NCBI RefSeq assembly: GCF_016925615.1
Contig: NZ_CP070499.1
Span: 1,178,001 to 1,242,000, forward strand
Reading direction: 5' to 3'
From: Natronosporangium hydrolyticum
Lineage (GTDB): Bacteria; Actinomycetota; Actinomycetes; Mycobacteriales; Micromonosporaceae
Length of the DNA: 64,000 nucleotides
Within the stretch, counting starts at the first letter, position 1. Each line of letters opens with the position of its first letter. The position numbers and the translations under genes are program-made. Shown here piece after piece: positions 25,695-33,784 of the stretch. The notes under the pieces were generated by a model. That model was given only the letters and a program-made list of their open reading frames with translations. It was not told the origin of the DNA and ran no database searches.

Positions 25695-26786
25695 GTGTCC
25701 CCCCACGTAGGTATCACCTTCGTCCACGGCTTCCTGTCGTCGGTGAAGGTCTGGTCGGGATTCCAACGGCTGATCTCAGCCGACCCGCAGCTGGCGGAGT
25801 GCTCCACCCACACCTTCGGCTACCGCAGCCCGGCCTTCTCGCTGCATCCGCTGCGGCGGATCCCCCGCCTGCCGGAGCTCGGGGACGGTCTGCGTACGTT
25901 CCTCACCGAGCGGTTGCCCGACCAGCGGCCTGTGGTGCTGGTCTCACACAGCCAGGGTGGGTTGGTGGTGCAGCAGCTGCTGGCGCAGGCGGTAGCCGAC
26001 GACGACCGGGCGCTGTTGTCCCGGATCCGGTTGGTGGTGATGTTCGCGTGCCCGCACGCGGGCTCGGATCTGTTGCTGCCGTTGCGCCGGGCCGCCTGGT
26101 TCTGGCGGAACCCGCAGGAGCGTCACCTTCGGCCGCTGCAGGCGGCCGTCACCAGGGCGCAGCGGGTGGTCTTGAACCGGGTGGTGCACGGTGCGGGCGA
26201 TACTCGGGTGGTGGTCTACGCCGCGGACAGCGATGCGGTTGTGCCGCCAGCGGTGGCGCTCGGCGTCTTTCCCGACGGTGGAACGCTGCCGGGAGACCAC
26301 TCCTCGATCATCCAGCCCGATTCGCACGCCCACCCGTCGTACACGGCGCTGCGGCACCAGCTCACACAGCTGACAGCGCCCCCGGTGCTGCCGCTCCAGC
26401 GGTCGGTCTCCGACCCGGTCGCTGCACCGACCAGGCCGGCGGCCGTTGCTGGTCCCGGCCCGGTCGCCGCCGGCCCCGATCGGATCGCCTATCAGCGGCT
26501 GGCTGCCGATCTGCTGGCGGTGCCGGGTAGCGACGACCCCGCCTGGCGGCAACAGCTCTACCGGTTGTTGCCGGGGCCGGTCCGGCAACACCTGCCGCGC
26601 AACAGCGTCGCGCATACCGAGCTGCTCGGGGTGTTGATGACCATTGAGGATTATCGGGAGTCGGGGGCGTGGGAGGCGCTCGCCGAGGCGGTCCGGGTGC
26701 TGGCGCCGCACCATCCGGCGGCCGCCCGGTTCCAGGCGAGCCTGGTCGAGCAGGGGCTGGTGCGGCCGCCGGCGCCGGAGGCGTGA
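25695..26786 (+). CDS. Alpha/beta hydrolase fused to C-terminal effector-associated-like domain
   Basis: Reading from the first possible GTG (25632) the protein has 384 residues. I prefer the GTG at 25695 (363 aa) because the hydrolase fold begins at once with VGITFVHGFLSSVKVW. On the longer numbering the nucleophile Ser107 is in VLVSHSQGGL, the acid is Asp201 in ADSDAVVP and the His is 223 in GDHSSI, a complete lipase/esterase-like triad. After a Pro/Ala linker, residues 283-378 (DRIAYQRLAADLLAVPGSDD ... LPRNSVAHTELLGVLM) form a helical domain of the same type as the N-terminus of the VMAP-C protein. No signal peptide, so it acts in the cytoplasm. In VMAP/MoxR systems such fusions are the effectors recruited by like-with-like domain contacts; this role is inferred. 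Confidence 0.85.
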   Translation: MSPHVGITFVHGFLSSVKVWSGFQRLISADPQLAECSTHTFGYRSPAFSLHPLRRIPRLPELGDGLRTFLTERLPDQRPVVLVSHSQGGLVVQQLLAQAVADDDRALLSRIRLVVMFACPHAGSDLLLPLRRAAWFWRNPQERHLRPLQAAVTRAQRVVLNRVVHGAGDTRVVVYAADSDAVVPPAVALGVFPDGGTLPGDHSSIIQPDSHAHPSYTALRHQLTQLTAPPVLPLQRSVSDPVAAPTRPAAVAGPGPVAAGPDRIAYQRLAADLLAVPGSDDPAWRQQLYRLLPGPVRQHLPRNSVAHTELLGVLMTIEDYRESGAWEALAEAVRVLAPHHPAAARFQASLVEQGLVRPPAPEA

Positions 26787-26805
26787 GCCGCGGCGCTGAC
26801 CCGCC

Positions 26806-26860
26806 ACTGCTACCGCCAGGTCTGCTACCGCCAGGTCTGCTACCGCCAGGGTCTGCTACC
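26806..26860. repeat. Tandem 15-bp repeat between convergent genes
   Basis: About 3.6 copies of TCTGCTACCGCCAGG lie in tandem, starting after the hydrolase stop and running to the stop codon of the converging glycosyltransferase gene. The copies are identical except at the two ends. No hairpin of note. It could be a replication-slippage repeat or a transcription end zone. Confidence 0.8.
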
Positions 26861-28304
26861 CCGAGGACTTGCTGGCGCTGCCGAGTCCTTGCCGGGTCAT
26901 CGTGCCCCAGACCGGCTTGCTGCCGCGCAGCACCGACCAGCTGCCCTGGAGTCGATACCAGGCGGTGAGCTGCCGGTAGCCCACGTTCTCCAGCACCGCC
27001 CCGGCGGCGATCGCGGCGATGTCGCGCCACCGCCGGTACCGGTGGAACACCAGCTCCTCCATCACCAGCGCCAACAGGCTGACCACCATCGCGTACCCGT
27101 AGGCGACGAGCAGGAACCGCCACGCGAAGTCGATGTCGACCACCCCTGCCAGCATCCCGGCCGGGATGAGCACCAGTGCGGCCAGCTCCACCACCGGCGC
27201 CAGCAGTTCGAACAGCAGGTAGAACGGCAGCGCCAGCAGGCCGATCCGGCCGTACCTGCGGTTGCCGATCATGCTCCGGTGGTGCAGTAGCAGTAGTTCG
27301 GTGAGGCCGCGGTGCCACCGGCGCCGTTGCCGCCCCAGTACGGCCAAGGTGCTCGGCACCTCGGTCCAGCAGACCGGTTCGGCCACAAACACGATCCGGT
27401 AGTCGGCCCGCCACTCCCGGAGCCGGCGATGGAGCCGGAAGACCAGCTCGGCATCCTCGCCGACGGTGTCGCGGGCCAGCCCGCCGATCTGGACCACCAG
27501 GTCGCGGCGGAACAGGCCGAAGGCGCCGGAGATGATCACTACGCTGCCCAGCCGGGACCAGCCGGAGCGGCCAAGCAGGAACGAGCGTAGATACTCGGCC
27601 ACCTGGATCCGGGGCAGCCAGCCGGTAGGCATCCGGACGTCGATGACCCGGCCGCCGACGATGGTGCAGCCGTTGGCGACCCGGATCGCGCCGCCGGTGG
27701 CGACTACCCGGAGCGGGTCGTCGATGAAGGGCTTCACTACGGTGAGCAGCGAGTCGGAGTCGAGCACCGAGTCGGCATCGACCATGCAGACCAGTTCGCC
27801 GTCGGCGATGTTGATGCCGGCGTTGACCGCGTCGGAGCGGCCGCCGTTGGTCTTGCGGACCAGCAGCGGCGAGCTGGCGCCGGTACGGGGCGCGTAGACG
27901 CCGAGGATCTCGCCGGCGACCGGCACGTCCGGCGGCATCACCATCGGGGTTTCGGTGAGGTCGAACTCGTCGATCAACAGCGCGGTCGTCTGATCCGTCG
28001 AGCCGTCGTCGATTACCACCACCTGGGTACGCGGATAGCGCAGCGCGAGCATTGCGTGTACCGCGGTGACGATCCCGGCACCCTCGTTGTGGGCCGGCAT
28101 CAGCACTGAGATCGAGGGGGTCAGCGGGCTGCGGAAGGTGAGGTCGAGCCCGGCGAACGCGCGCCGCCGGACGTTGCTGGCCAGCTCCCAACCGCCGAGC
28201 AGCACCAGCACCAGCAGCGAGCTGTTGAGGAGCAGAAAGTAGCCGAGAATCACCACGTCGGTGTAGCGGAGGACCTCGCCGACCCAGTAACTTAGCTGGT
28301 TCAT
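26856..28304 (-). CDS. Membrane family 2 glycosyltransferase, processive type
   Basis: This 482-aa protein has an N-terminal membrane segment (VVILGYFLLLNSSLLVLVLL, about 18-37) and a GT-A domain. The nucleotide-sugar motif is VVVIDDGSTDQT (Asp99/Asp100), the DxD is MVDADS (Asp176, Asp178), the base is in VGEDAEL (Asp284), and QRRRW is at 326-330. C-terminal membrane helices follow (about 345-370, 375-400, 405-425). The set D, DxD, ED, QxxRW marks cellulose/hyaluronan-synthase-like processive enzymes that extrude a polysaccharide. ATG at 28304 overlaps the HEAT gene stop by 4 bp. The product polymer is unknown. Confidence 0.92.
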   Translation of the reverse strand: MNQLSYWVGEVLRYTDVVILGYFLLLNSSLLVLVLLGGWELASNVRRRAFAGLDLTFRSPLTPSISVLMPAHNEGAGIVTAVHAMLALRYPRTQVVVIDDGSTDQTTALLIDEFDLTETPMVMPPDVPVAGEILGVYAPRTGASSPLLVRKTNGGRSDAVNAGINIADGELVCMVDADSVLDSDSLLTVVKPFIDDPLRVVATGGAIRVANGCTIVGGRVIDVRMPTGWLPRIQVAEYLRSFLLGRSGWSRLGSVVIISGAFGLFRRDLVVQIGGLARDTVGEDAELVFRLHRRLREWRADYRIVFVAEPVCWTEVPSTLAVLGRQRRRWHRGLTELLLLHHRSMIGNRRYGRIGLLALPFYLLFELLAPVVELAALVLIPAGMLAGVVDIDFAWRFLLVAYGYAMVVSLLALVMEELVFHRYRRWRDIAAIAAGAVLENVGYRQLTAWYRLQGSWSVLRGSKPVWGTMTRQGLGSASKSSG

Positions 28305-29437
28305 GAGCGCAGGGCTTCCCGCTTCGGGGCGGGGGCCGGCTCCCGGGCCGCGGCGGACCTCGCTATCCGGTCGAGTACCGCGTTGGCGTGCTCGGCGCCG
28401 CGTCGGGCCGGCCCGGTAGCGGTCGCCTGCGTCGCGGCCGCCCGGTTGAGGGCGGCGAGCCCGGTGGGGCCGAGTCGGGACAGGGCGGTGGCGGCGGCCC
28501 CCGCGACATGGTCGTCCCCGCACGTCAACAACTCGGCCAGCGGCGTCACCGCGTCGACCGCGCCGAGCTCGCCCAGCGCCGCCGCGGCGGCGGCGCGCAG
28601 CGGCGCCGGCTCTGCAGGCTGGGTGCTGGCGAGCAGCGGCGCCATCGCGGCTCCAGACCCGAGCCGGCCCAGCGTCTTCGCCGCCCGGAGCCGCACCGGC
28701 TGCGAGCGGTCGTCCTGTAGCACTTCGGCGACCTGGGCCGGGACCCGGCCGGCGAGGCCGCCCTCGCCTTCGAAGGTGCCGATCAGGCGCATCGCATCGA
28801 GGACCGTTGTCTGCACCAACGGCGGTCCGGTGAGGGCCGGCAACAGCATCGGGGCGATCCTGGGCCCGAGCTGGGCGAGCGCGTGGGCGACGAGCTGGGA
28901 GGGGGCGGGCTGGGGTGGTTGGAGGCTGCTGAGCAGCGGGCGGGCGGCGGCGGGGTCGCCGATCCGGCCCAGCGCCTGGATGGCGGCGACCCGTACCTCG
29001 GGGTGGGTGTCGGCGAGGAGCCGGCACAGCTGCGGTACCGAGGCGCCGTCGTGCAGGCTGCCGAGCGCGGCGGCGGACCGGGCGCGGCGCACCGCGCTGA
29101 TGCTGTGTAGCTCGCGCCGGGCCTGGTGGACCAGCCCGCGGCGGGCCAGCAGGGTGGCGAGCGCTTCGTGTGCCTCGCCTCGGACCTTGGTCAGTAGCTC
29201 GAAGGCGCTCGGCGCCACCGCCCGCCAGTCGGCGGCGGGCATCCGCGCCAGCTCCGTTAGCTCGGCCGGATCGCCGCTGGCGACGAAGGCGAAGAGCAGC
29301 TGCCGTGGCCGGGCGACGCGCCGGGCGCGTCGCCGTTCGGTGAGCACCCGGCCGGCGTGGATGGCCGCGATCGTCACCGCGATCACCCCTGCTACGGCGA
29401 ACAGGATGACCGAGGCGAGCGTGGCCAGCTGAGTCAT
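28301..29437 (-). CDS. Membrane-anchored HEAT-repeat protein
   Basis: This 378-aa protein starts with a membrane helix (ATLASVILFAVAGVIAVTIA), then a basic stretch, then helical HEAT-like repeats. Typical units read VRVAAIQALGRIGDPAAARP, VRLRAAKTLGRLGSGAAMAP and AAAAALGELGAVDAVTPLAE. The ATG at 29437 is preferred to a GTG 45 bp upstream because it begins the membrane helix. Its gene precedes the glycosyltransferase with a 4-bp overlap, so it is probably a structural partner of that enzyme at the membrane. Such HEAT/GT2 pairs recur in bacteria. Confidence 0.88.
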   Translation of the reverse strand: MTQLATLASVILFAVAGVIAVTIAAIHAGRVLTERRRARRVARPRQLLFAFVASGDPAELTELARMPAADWRAVAPSAFELLTKVRGEAHEALATLLARRGLVHQARRELHSISAVRRARSAAALGSLHDGASVPQLCRLLADTHPEVRVAAIQALGRIGDPAAARPLLSSLQPPQPAPSQLVAHALAQLGPRIAPMLLPALTGPPLVQTTVLDAMRLIGTFEGEGGLAGRVPAQVAEVLQDDRSQPVRLRAAKTLGRLGSGAAMAPLLASTQPAEPAPLRAAAAAALGELGAVDAVTPLAELLTCGDDHVAGAAATALSRLGPTGLAALNRAAATQATATGPARRGAEHANAVLDRIARSAAAREPAPAPKREALRS

Positions 29438-29527
29438 GAGCGGTCCGGGGCCTGGTGGCCGGGGACCAGCCGGGGCAACCACCGCCTCATAAAATGAGAC
29501 TAACTCGAAATATCCCCTATATGCCTC

Positions 29528-30283
29528 CTACCTGCCGGTAGTGAGCCGGGTGGTGGCGCGGGAGTCTGCTACCACCCGGCCCTGGGCCAGATGCTCATCA
29601 ATAATCCGCCCGGCCAACTCCTCGTCCACGGCCGTGTACCAGACATCCTCCGGATGCACCACCACCAGCGGGCCCAGGTTGCACGGGAAGAGGCAGCCGG
29701 TGCTGGTCACGAGCGTGTCGTCGGCGAGGCCGGCGGCGGCGATCCGTTCGCTCAGCGCGTCGGCCGCCGCTGCCGCTCCGTACGCCGCGCAGCGCGGCCC
29801 CCGACAGACCAGCACGTGGTGCCGGTGGCGCGGGATGGTCGACCAGGCCGGGCTGCGGAACGGCCCAGGCACCCCGCCGATGGCGGTCACCGGATCCGCC
29901 AGCGCCGCGAGAATGGTGCTGACCAGCTCCGGCTGGAGCGCCAGGGGCGCGGTGACTGCGACGGTCGGCAGCCCGCTGGCGCACTGGTCGCCCCGGGTCT
30001 GCACCCAGTGTCCGTGGGTACGCCGCAGCCACACGTCGAGATACCGGTCGGGCGGCAGGTGGGTCGGCACCAGCACGATCTCGCTGGCCCCGGCGTCAGT
30101 CGCCTGGTCGAGCGCTGTGACGAGCGAGGGCGCTTCGCCGTCGAGGAAGCAGGCGCCGACCGGGCTGTCATCGCCGCGACGGCCCAGCTCGGCGGCGACC
30201 GCCGTGGCGAGTTGACGTACCGTCTCCTGGCCACCGCTCTGGGCGACCTGCCGGGCGACCAGCAGGATGTGTCGACTATTCAT
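29528..30283 (-). CDS. CbiX-like protein fused to a [2Fe-2S] thioredoxin-like ferredoxin
   Basis: The 251-aa protein has two parts. Residues 1-130 resemble the CbiX sirohydrochlorin chelatase fold (FLDGEAPSLVTALDQATDAG, IVLVPTHLPPDRYLDVW), but the N-terminal active-site HGS of CbiX reads ARQ here. Residues 152-240 are a thioredoxin-like ferredoxin with Cys160, Cys165, Cys197 and Cys201 (VCRGPRC, GCLFPCNLGP), spaced for a [2Fe-2S] cluster. A cobalamin riboswitch lies upstream, which ties the gene to corrinoid or cobalt metabolism. It could be an electron donor or a metal carrier rather than an active chelatase. ATG at 30283 chosen from domain extent. Confidence 0.85.
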   Translation of the reverse strand: MNSRHILLVARQVAQSGGQETVRQLATAVAAELGRRGDDSPVGACFLDGEAPSLVTALDQATDAGASEIVLVPTHLPPDRYLDVWLRRTHGHWVQTRGDQCASGLPTVAVTAPLALQPELVSTILAALADPVTAIGGVPGPFRSPAWSTIPRHRHHVLVCRGPRCAAYGAAAAADALSERIAAAGLADDTLVTSTGCLFPCNLGPLVVVHPEDVWYTAVDEELAGRIIDEHLAQGRVVADSRATTRLTTGR

Positions 30284-30321
30284 AGCCGGACCGTGCCTCC
30301 CACACCTCGTGGACGGGTCTC

Positions 30322-30520
30322 GTGCCGTGGCCGGTCTCCTGGCTGACGGGGTGGTGCGGCGACGGTCTGCCTTCCCGGACACCCGAGTTGGCGTCCAGTG
30401 GCCGCTCCCGCCCGCTGGTGCGGGTGGTTGGCGAGCGTCGATCGTCGACTTCCCGATCACAGTGGCGAGGGCCGCTCCGGTTTCGCACCGGTCTTCCCGA
30501 GCACCACGGCAGCGTCACGA
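30322..30520 (-). promoter_or_regulatory. Cobalamin (B12) riboswitch
   Basis: On the minus strand the leader of the CbiX/ferredoxin gene carries, in order, GGTGCTCGGGAAG, ACCGGTGCGAAACCGG, GCGGCCCTCGCCACTG, GATCGGGAAG, GGCCACTGG, CGGGAAGGC and the conserved B12 box AGCCAGGAGACCGGCC (about 30328-30343). This order is that of the adenosylcobalamin riboswitch. The start codon is about 40 nt after the B12 box, so control is probably at translation, with cobalamin turning the gene off. The 5' boundary is approximate. Confidence 0.93.
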
Positions 30521-30534
30521 TAGCCGTACAAAGC

Positions 30535-30590
30535 GGCGCCGAACCAGCGCGGGTGACCATGACAAGGATCACGTGCGCTGGTTCGGCGCC
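30535..30590 (-). terminator. 16-bp perfect hairpin after the S1 protease gene
   Basis: Arms GGCGCCGAACCAGCGC (30535-30550) and its exact reverse complement (30575-30590) are separated by 24 bases. It lies 41 bp after the S1 protease stop and before the riboswitch, so it probably ends the protease transcript. Confidence 0.75.
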
Positions 30591-30631
30591 GGTCGGTACC
30601 GGGGTCTGCCGGTGATCAGGCGGTGCGGTGA

Positions 30632-31513
30632 TCAGGGTGCGGTGAGCAGGGTGAGATTGCCGCTGCTCAGGATCGGCAGCAGCGGCTGGAAGAAGGTGAC
30701 ACCCCCGGCCGCGCAGTTGCCGGAGCCGCCGGAGACGATGCCCTGCCCCTGGTAGTTGCCGGAGAAGACCGGGCCGCCGGAGTCGCCCGGCTCGGCGCAG
30801 AGGGTGGTTCGGGTCAGCCCGGTGACCGTGCCCTGTGGGTAGTTGACGGTGACGTTCTTGGCGGTGATCGTGCCGCAGGTGTACCCGGTGGTCGAACCGA
30901 TCTTGCACACCGAGCCGCCGATCGGGGCCTCTTGTGAACCGGTGGTGATCGGCGTCGGGATCCAGTCGTCGGTCACCAGCACCACCGCCCAGTCGCTGCC
31001 GGGGAACTGGGAGAGCCAGAAGTTGCCCTGTGGCTCCTGGTTGAACCCGTAGGTCCGGACACCGACGGAGCCACAGTGGCCAGCGGTAATGAAGCCGTTC
31101 TGGCCGGCGGTGGTGCGGATCAGGAAGCCGACGGTGCAGCGGTTGTTGTTTGCATAGTAGGGGTCGCCCTCCTGCAGCGGCCAGGGCTGCAACAGCCGCG
31201 GGGCCTCGGCGGTGGTGACCACGGTGATCAGGTCGTCGCTGACCCCGTTGGCCTCGGCGAACTCGGCCGCGACGGGCTCGGCCTCCGGTAGCACCTCGAC
31301 GACCACTTGATCGGTGGCCTCGTCGACGTACCAGCTGGTGACCGACTCCGGCGGTGCCGCCGCCCGGTCGAGGGCGGTCTTCGCCGCGGCCAACTGGCCG
31401 AGGCCGGGTGAGTCGGGAGCGGCCGCGTGGGCGGTGGGGGAGAGCGCCAGGGCGGCGAGGATGCCGGCGGTAGCCGCGGCAGCGACGAGCCGGCCAATGC
31501 GGGCGGGTCTCAT
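30632..31513 (-). CDS. Secreted S1 family serine protease (streptogrisin/alpha-lytic type)
   Basis: This 293-aa preproprotease has a signal peptide ending near Ala30 (LALSPTAHA), a pro-region of about 80 residues (AKTALDRAAAPPESVTSWYV ...), and a chymotrypsin-like mature domain from about residue 125. The triad is complete: His146 in TAGHC, Asp174 in SDWAVV and Ser245 in GDSGGP. Cysteines at 126/147, 203/213 and 239/267 could form disulphides. The promoter at 31565-31592 and the terminator after the stop suggest a single-gene transcript. Extracellular protein digestion is the likely job. Confidence 0.95.
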   Translation of the reverse strand: MRPARIGRLVAAAATAGILAALALSPTAHAAAPDSPGLGQLAAAKTALDRAAAPPESVTSWYVDEATDQVVVEVLPEAEPVAAEFAEANGVSDDLITVVTTAEAPRLLQPWPLQEGDPYYANNNRCTVGFLIRTTAGQNGFITAGHCGSVGVRTYGFNQEPQGNFWLSQFPGSDWAVVLVTDDWIPTPITTGSQEAPIGGSVCKIGSTTGYTCGTITAKNVTVNYPQGTVTGLTRTTLCAEPGDSGGPVFSGNYQGQGIVSGGSGNCAAGGVTFFQPLLPILSSGNLTLLTAP

Positions 31514-31564
31514 GAGCGCCTCCGATCGGGAGAGCTGGCAGGCACAGGGGTCGATGGCGCCGAA

Positions 31565-31592
31565 CCTATATAGCCGCGTCTCTATCGGTCAA
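31565..31592 (-). promoter_or_regulatory. Probable sigma-70-type promoter of the S1 protease gene
   Basis: On the minus strand TTGACC (31592-31587) and TATAGG (31570-31565) are separated by 16 bp, 52 bp upstream of the start codon. The overlapping TATATA gives a shorter 14-bp spacing. This is one of the clearest promoter-like sequences in the window. Confidence 0.6.
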
Positions 31593-31685
31593 GGCGTAAC
31601 CGGTGGGGAAAGCCCTATCCGCTGGATAAGCGGGCGCCGCCCGGGCCCGCGCGTCCAGTCGTTGTCCAGCCGTGGGCCGACCCGC

Positions 31686-32963
31686 TCAGCCGCGTGGCGC
31701 GTCGAGGAACTCTCGGTTGAGCCGGCGCTGCCACTCCGCCATCCGCCACATCGGATGATGCGGTGCCGCGTTCGAGCAGATCAGAGTGCCCCAGGCGTCG
31801 ATGTCGGCGCTGGCACGGACCGCCCGTTCGCAGACGTCGCGCCCGACCGGGCCGTCCTCGAACTCGCCTGTCAGTGGGGTGTAGCCCACCCAACCCTCGG
31901 CGAAGACCAGCGGGACCTGATGGTCGGTGGCCCAGTCGGCGGCTACCGCCAGCCAGATCTCCAGCGCCGCTGCCATGCTGCGCCGGTGGTCACCGTAGCG
32001 TTCGTAGAGCCAGCGGTCCCACTTCGCCGGGTCGCACCAGTCGTGGGCGTAGACCTCCCGCGGTGGGACCACGGTGGCGGCCACCCGCCACCGGTCGGGC
32101 TCCGGGGGCAGCCACTGCTCCAGCGGCGGCGCGTCCGGCCGCAGCAGTTCGGCGTACGCGCGTTGCTGCGGGAACGGCCGGCTCAGGTCGCGTAGCGCGA
32201 ATTCGCTGACCAGCTCGTCGAGCACCCCGTAGACGTAGGGGTGGAAGACCGCCACGTCGGCGTTCTCCGGCACGCCGCGCATCCGGCCCACCGGCACCCC
32301 GGCGTAGTTCGTGGTCACCAGGGCCGCCGGGTGTCGGGCCTTGAGCCGGTCGATGCCGTCGGTGAGGTACGGCTTGAGGCCGAGAACCGGGTCGGCGCCG
32401 GCCGGCAGCACCTCGGTGAGCCGGCTGAACTGCACCTCGTTGTGGAGTTCGACGAACGCGACCCGGTCGTCGAGGCCCTCGGTCGCCAGTAGATCGAGGA
32501 GGTCGGCGAGGGCGTCGGCGAGCGCGGTCACCCGGTCGGCCGGCGGTACCGCCGACAGCGCCTGGTGCCAGGAGTCGTCGGCGAGGAACGCGGGGCTCTG
32601 CTGATACTCCCAACTGGAGACGATGATGTAGCAGTCGTGCCGCTGGGCGGCCCGAAACAGCTCCAGCAGGTGCGCCCGTCCGTCGACGGTGGCCGGGGTG
32701 GCCACGTCGTACCACCGGGTGCGCTGCCCGTACTCGCCGCCCAGGCCGCCGAAGCGCAGCGCGGTGGTGTCGAGCCCACTGCCGAAGAGTAGGTAGGGCA
32801 TCGCGCAGATCCGGATCGTGTTGTAGCCGCGCGCGACCGCCTGCGCGAACGCCTCGTCCAGGTCGGCGAAGACGTCCCCCGGGGCGGTACGCGTGTACCA
32901 GCTGAAGTCCCACAGCGTGATGGTGAGCCGGTCGGGTAGGTGGGCGGGGATGGTCGTACTCAT
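31686..32963 (-). CDS. Intracellular cellulase-like glycoside hydrolase
   Basis: This 425-aa TIM-barrel protein of the cellulase-like (GH5-related) group has no signal peptide. It starts TITLWDFSWYTRT. The likely acid/base is Glu176 in ELHNEVQF, and the likely nucleophile is Glu356 in LVFAEGWVG, matching the clan-A pattern of Asn-Glu and a late Glu. Its ATG overlaps the stop of the upstream permease gene by 4 bp, so it is the last gene of the sugar-importer operon. It should cut an imported oligosaccharide or glycoside in the cytoplasm. The linkage is unknown. Confidence 0.87.
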   Translation of the reverse strand: MSTTIPAHLPDRLTITLWDFSWYTRTAPGDVFADLDEAFAQAVARGYNTIRICAMPYLLFGSGLDTTALRFGGLGGEYGQRTRWYDVATPATVDGRAHLLELFRAAQRHDCYIIVSSWEYQQSPAFLADDSWHQALSAVPPADRVTALADALADLLDLLATEGLDDRVAFVELHNEVQFSRLTEVLPAGADPVLGLKPYLTDGIDRLKARHPAALVTTNYAGVPVGRMRGVPENADVAVFHPYVYGVLDELVSEFALRDLSRPFPQQRAYAELLRPDAPPLEQWLPPEPDRWRVAATVVPPREVYAHDWCDPAKWDRWLYERYGDHRRSMAAALEIWLAVAADWATDHQVPLVFAEGWVGYTPLTGEFEDGPVGRDVCERAVRASADIDAWGTLICSNAAPHHPMWRMAEWQRRLNREFLDAPRG

Positions 32964-33784
32964 TTGCTCGATCCCATCAGGAGTCCGGAGACGAAGTGAC
33001 GTTGGAAGGCGAAGAAGACGATGGCGGTGGGGATGGCGGCCAGGATCGAGCCGGCGGCGACCACGTTCCAGTTGCTGACGAAGCCGCCCTGCAGGTTGAG
33101 CAGTGCGGCGGTGACCGGCAGCTTACTTTGGCTCTGCAGCACCGCCAGCGACCAGATCAGGTCGTTGAAGATCCAGGTGGTCGCGAGCGCGGCCAACGCG
33201 GCGAGCGCTGGTCGGCACAGCGGCATGATGATCCGGGCGTAGGTGTGGGCCGGTCCGGCGCCGTCGATCCGGGCGGCCTCGGTGATCTCGTTCGGGATCG
33301 AGCGCATGAACCCGTAGAGCACGAAGGTGTAGAAACCCATCCCGAATCCGATGTGGATGGCGATCAGGCCGTAGACGGTGTCGTAGACGCCGAGCGACTC
33401 GGTGATCTTCGAGACCGGGATCAGCAGGATCTGTGGTGGCAGCAGGTTCCCCGCCAGCATGGTCAACAAGATGGTACGCCGGAACGGGATTTCGTACCGG
33501 CTCAGAGCGAACGCCGCCATCGAGGCGAGGAGCAGGCTGAGGATGACCGCCGGCACGGTGACCTGGATGCTGACCCACATCGCCTGACCCATGCCGCCCG
33601 AGCCGAGGGCGGTCCGGAAGCCGTCCAGCGTGAATCCGGCGGGTAGCGCGGTGAGTCCGCGGCGGGTGATGTCGTCGAAGGGACGGAAGGCGATGAAGAC
33701 CACGAAGATCATCGGCGCCACCCACAGCAGGGAGAGCGGGGCCATGATCCCGTGGAACAGCCAGTCCTTGCCCCGCCGGCTCAT
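32960..33784 (-). CDS. Carbohydrate ABC transporter permease (MalG type)
   Basis: This 274-aa CUT1 permease has an N-terminal helix (LLWVAPMIFVVFIAFRPF) and the EAA loop near residue 170 (NEITEAARIDGAGPAHTYAR). The ATG at 33784 overlaps the stop of the first permease by 4 bp; readings that extend further upstream in this frame cross that gene and are not credible. It pairs with the permease at 33781-34710. Confidence 0.94.
   Translation of the reverse strand: MSRRGKDWLFHGIMAPLSLLWVAPMIFVVFIAFRPFDDITRRGLTALPAGFTLDGFRTALGSGGMGQAMWVSIQVTVPAVILSLLLASMAAFALSRYEIPFRRTILLTMLAGNLLPPQILLIPVSKITESLGVYDTVYGLIAIHIGFGMGFYTFVLYGFMRSIPNEITEAARIDGAGPAHTYARIIMPLCRPALAALAALATTWIFNDLIWSLAVLQSQSKLPVTAALLNLQGGFVSNWNVVAAGSILAAIPTAIVFFAFQRHFVSGLLMGSSK

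Noticed and set aside
26806-26860. Tandem repeat considered as a CRISPR array
   Set aside because: The 15-bp units abut without spacers and no cas gene is present.
28305-29027. Upstream in-frame extension of the glycosyltransferase
   Set aside because: The extension is Arg/Pro-rich antisense-like sequence across the HEAT gene; the ATG at 28304 overlaps the HEAT stop and begins the membrane segment.
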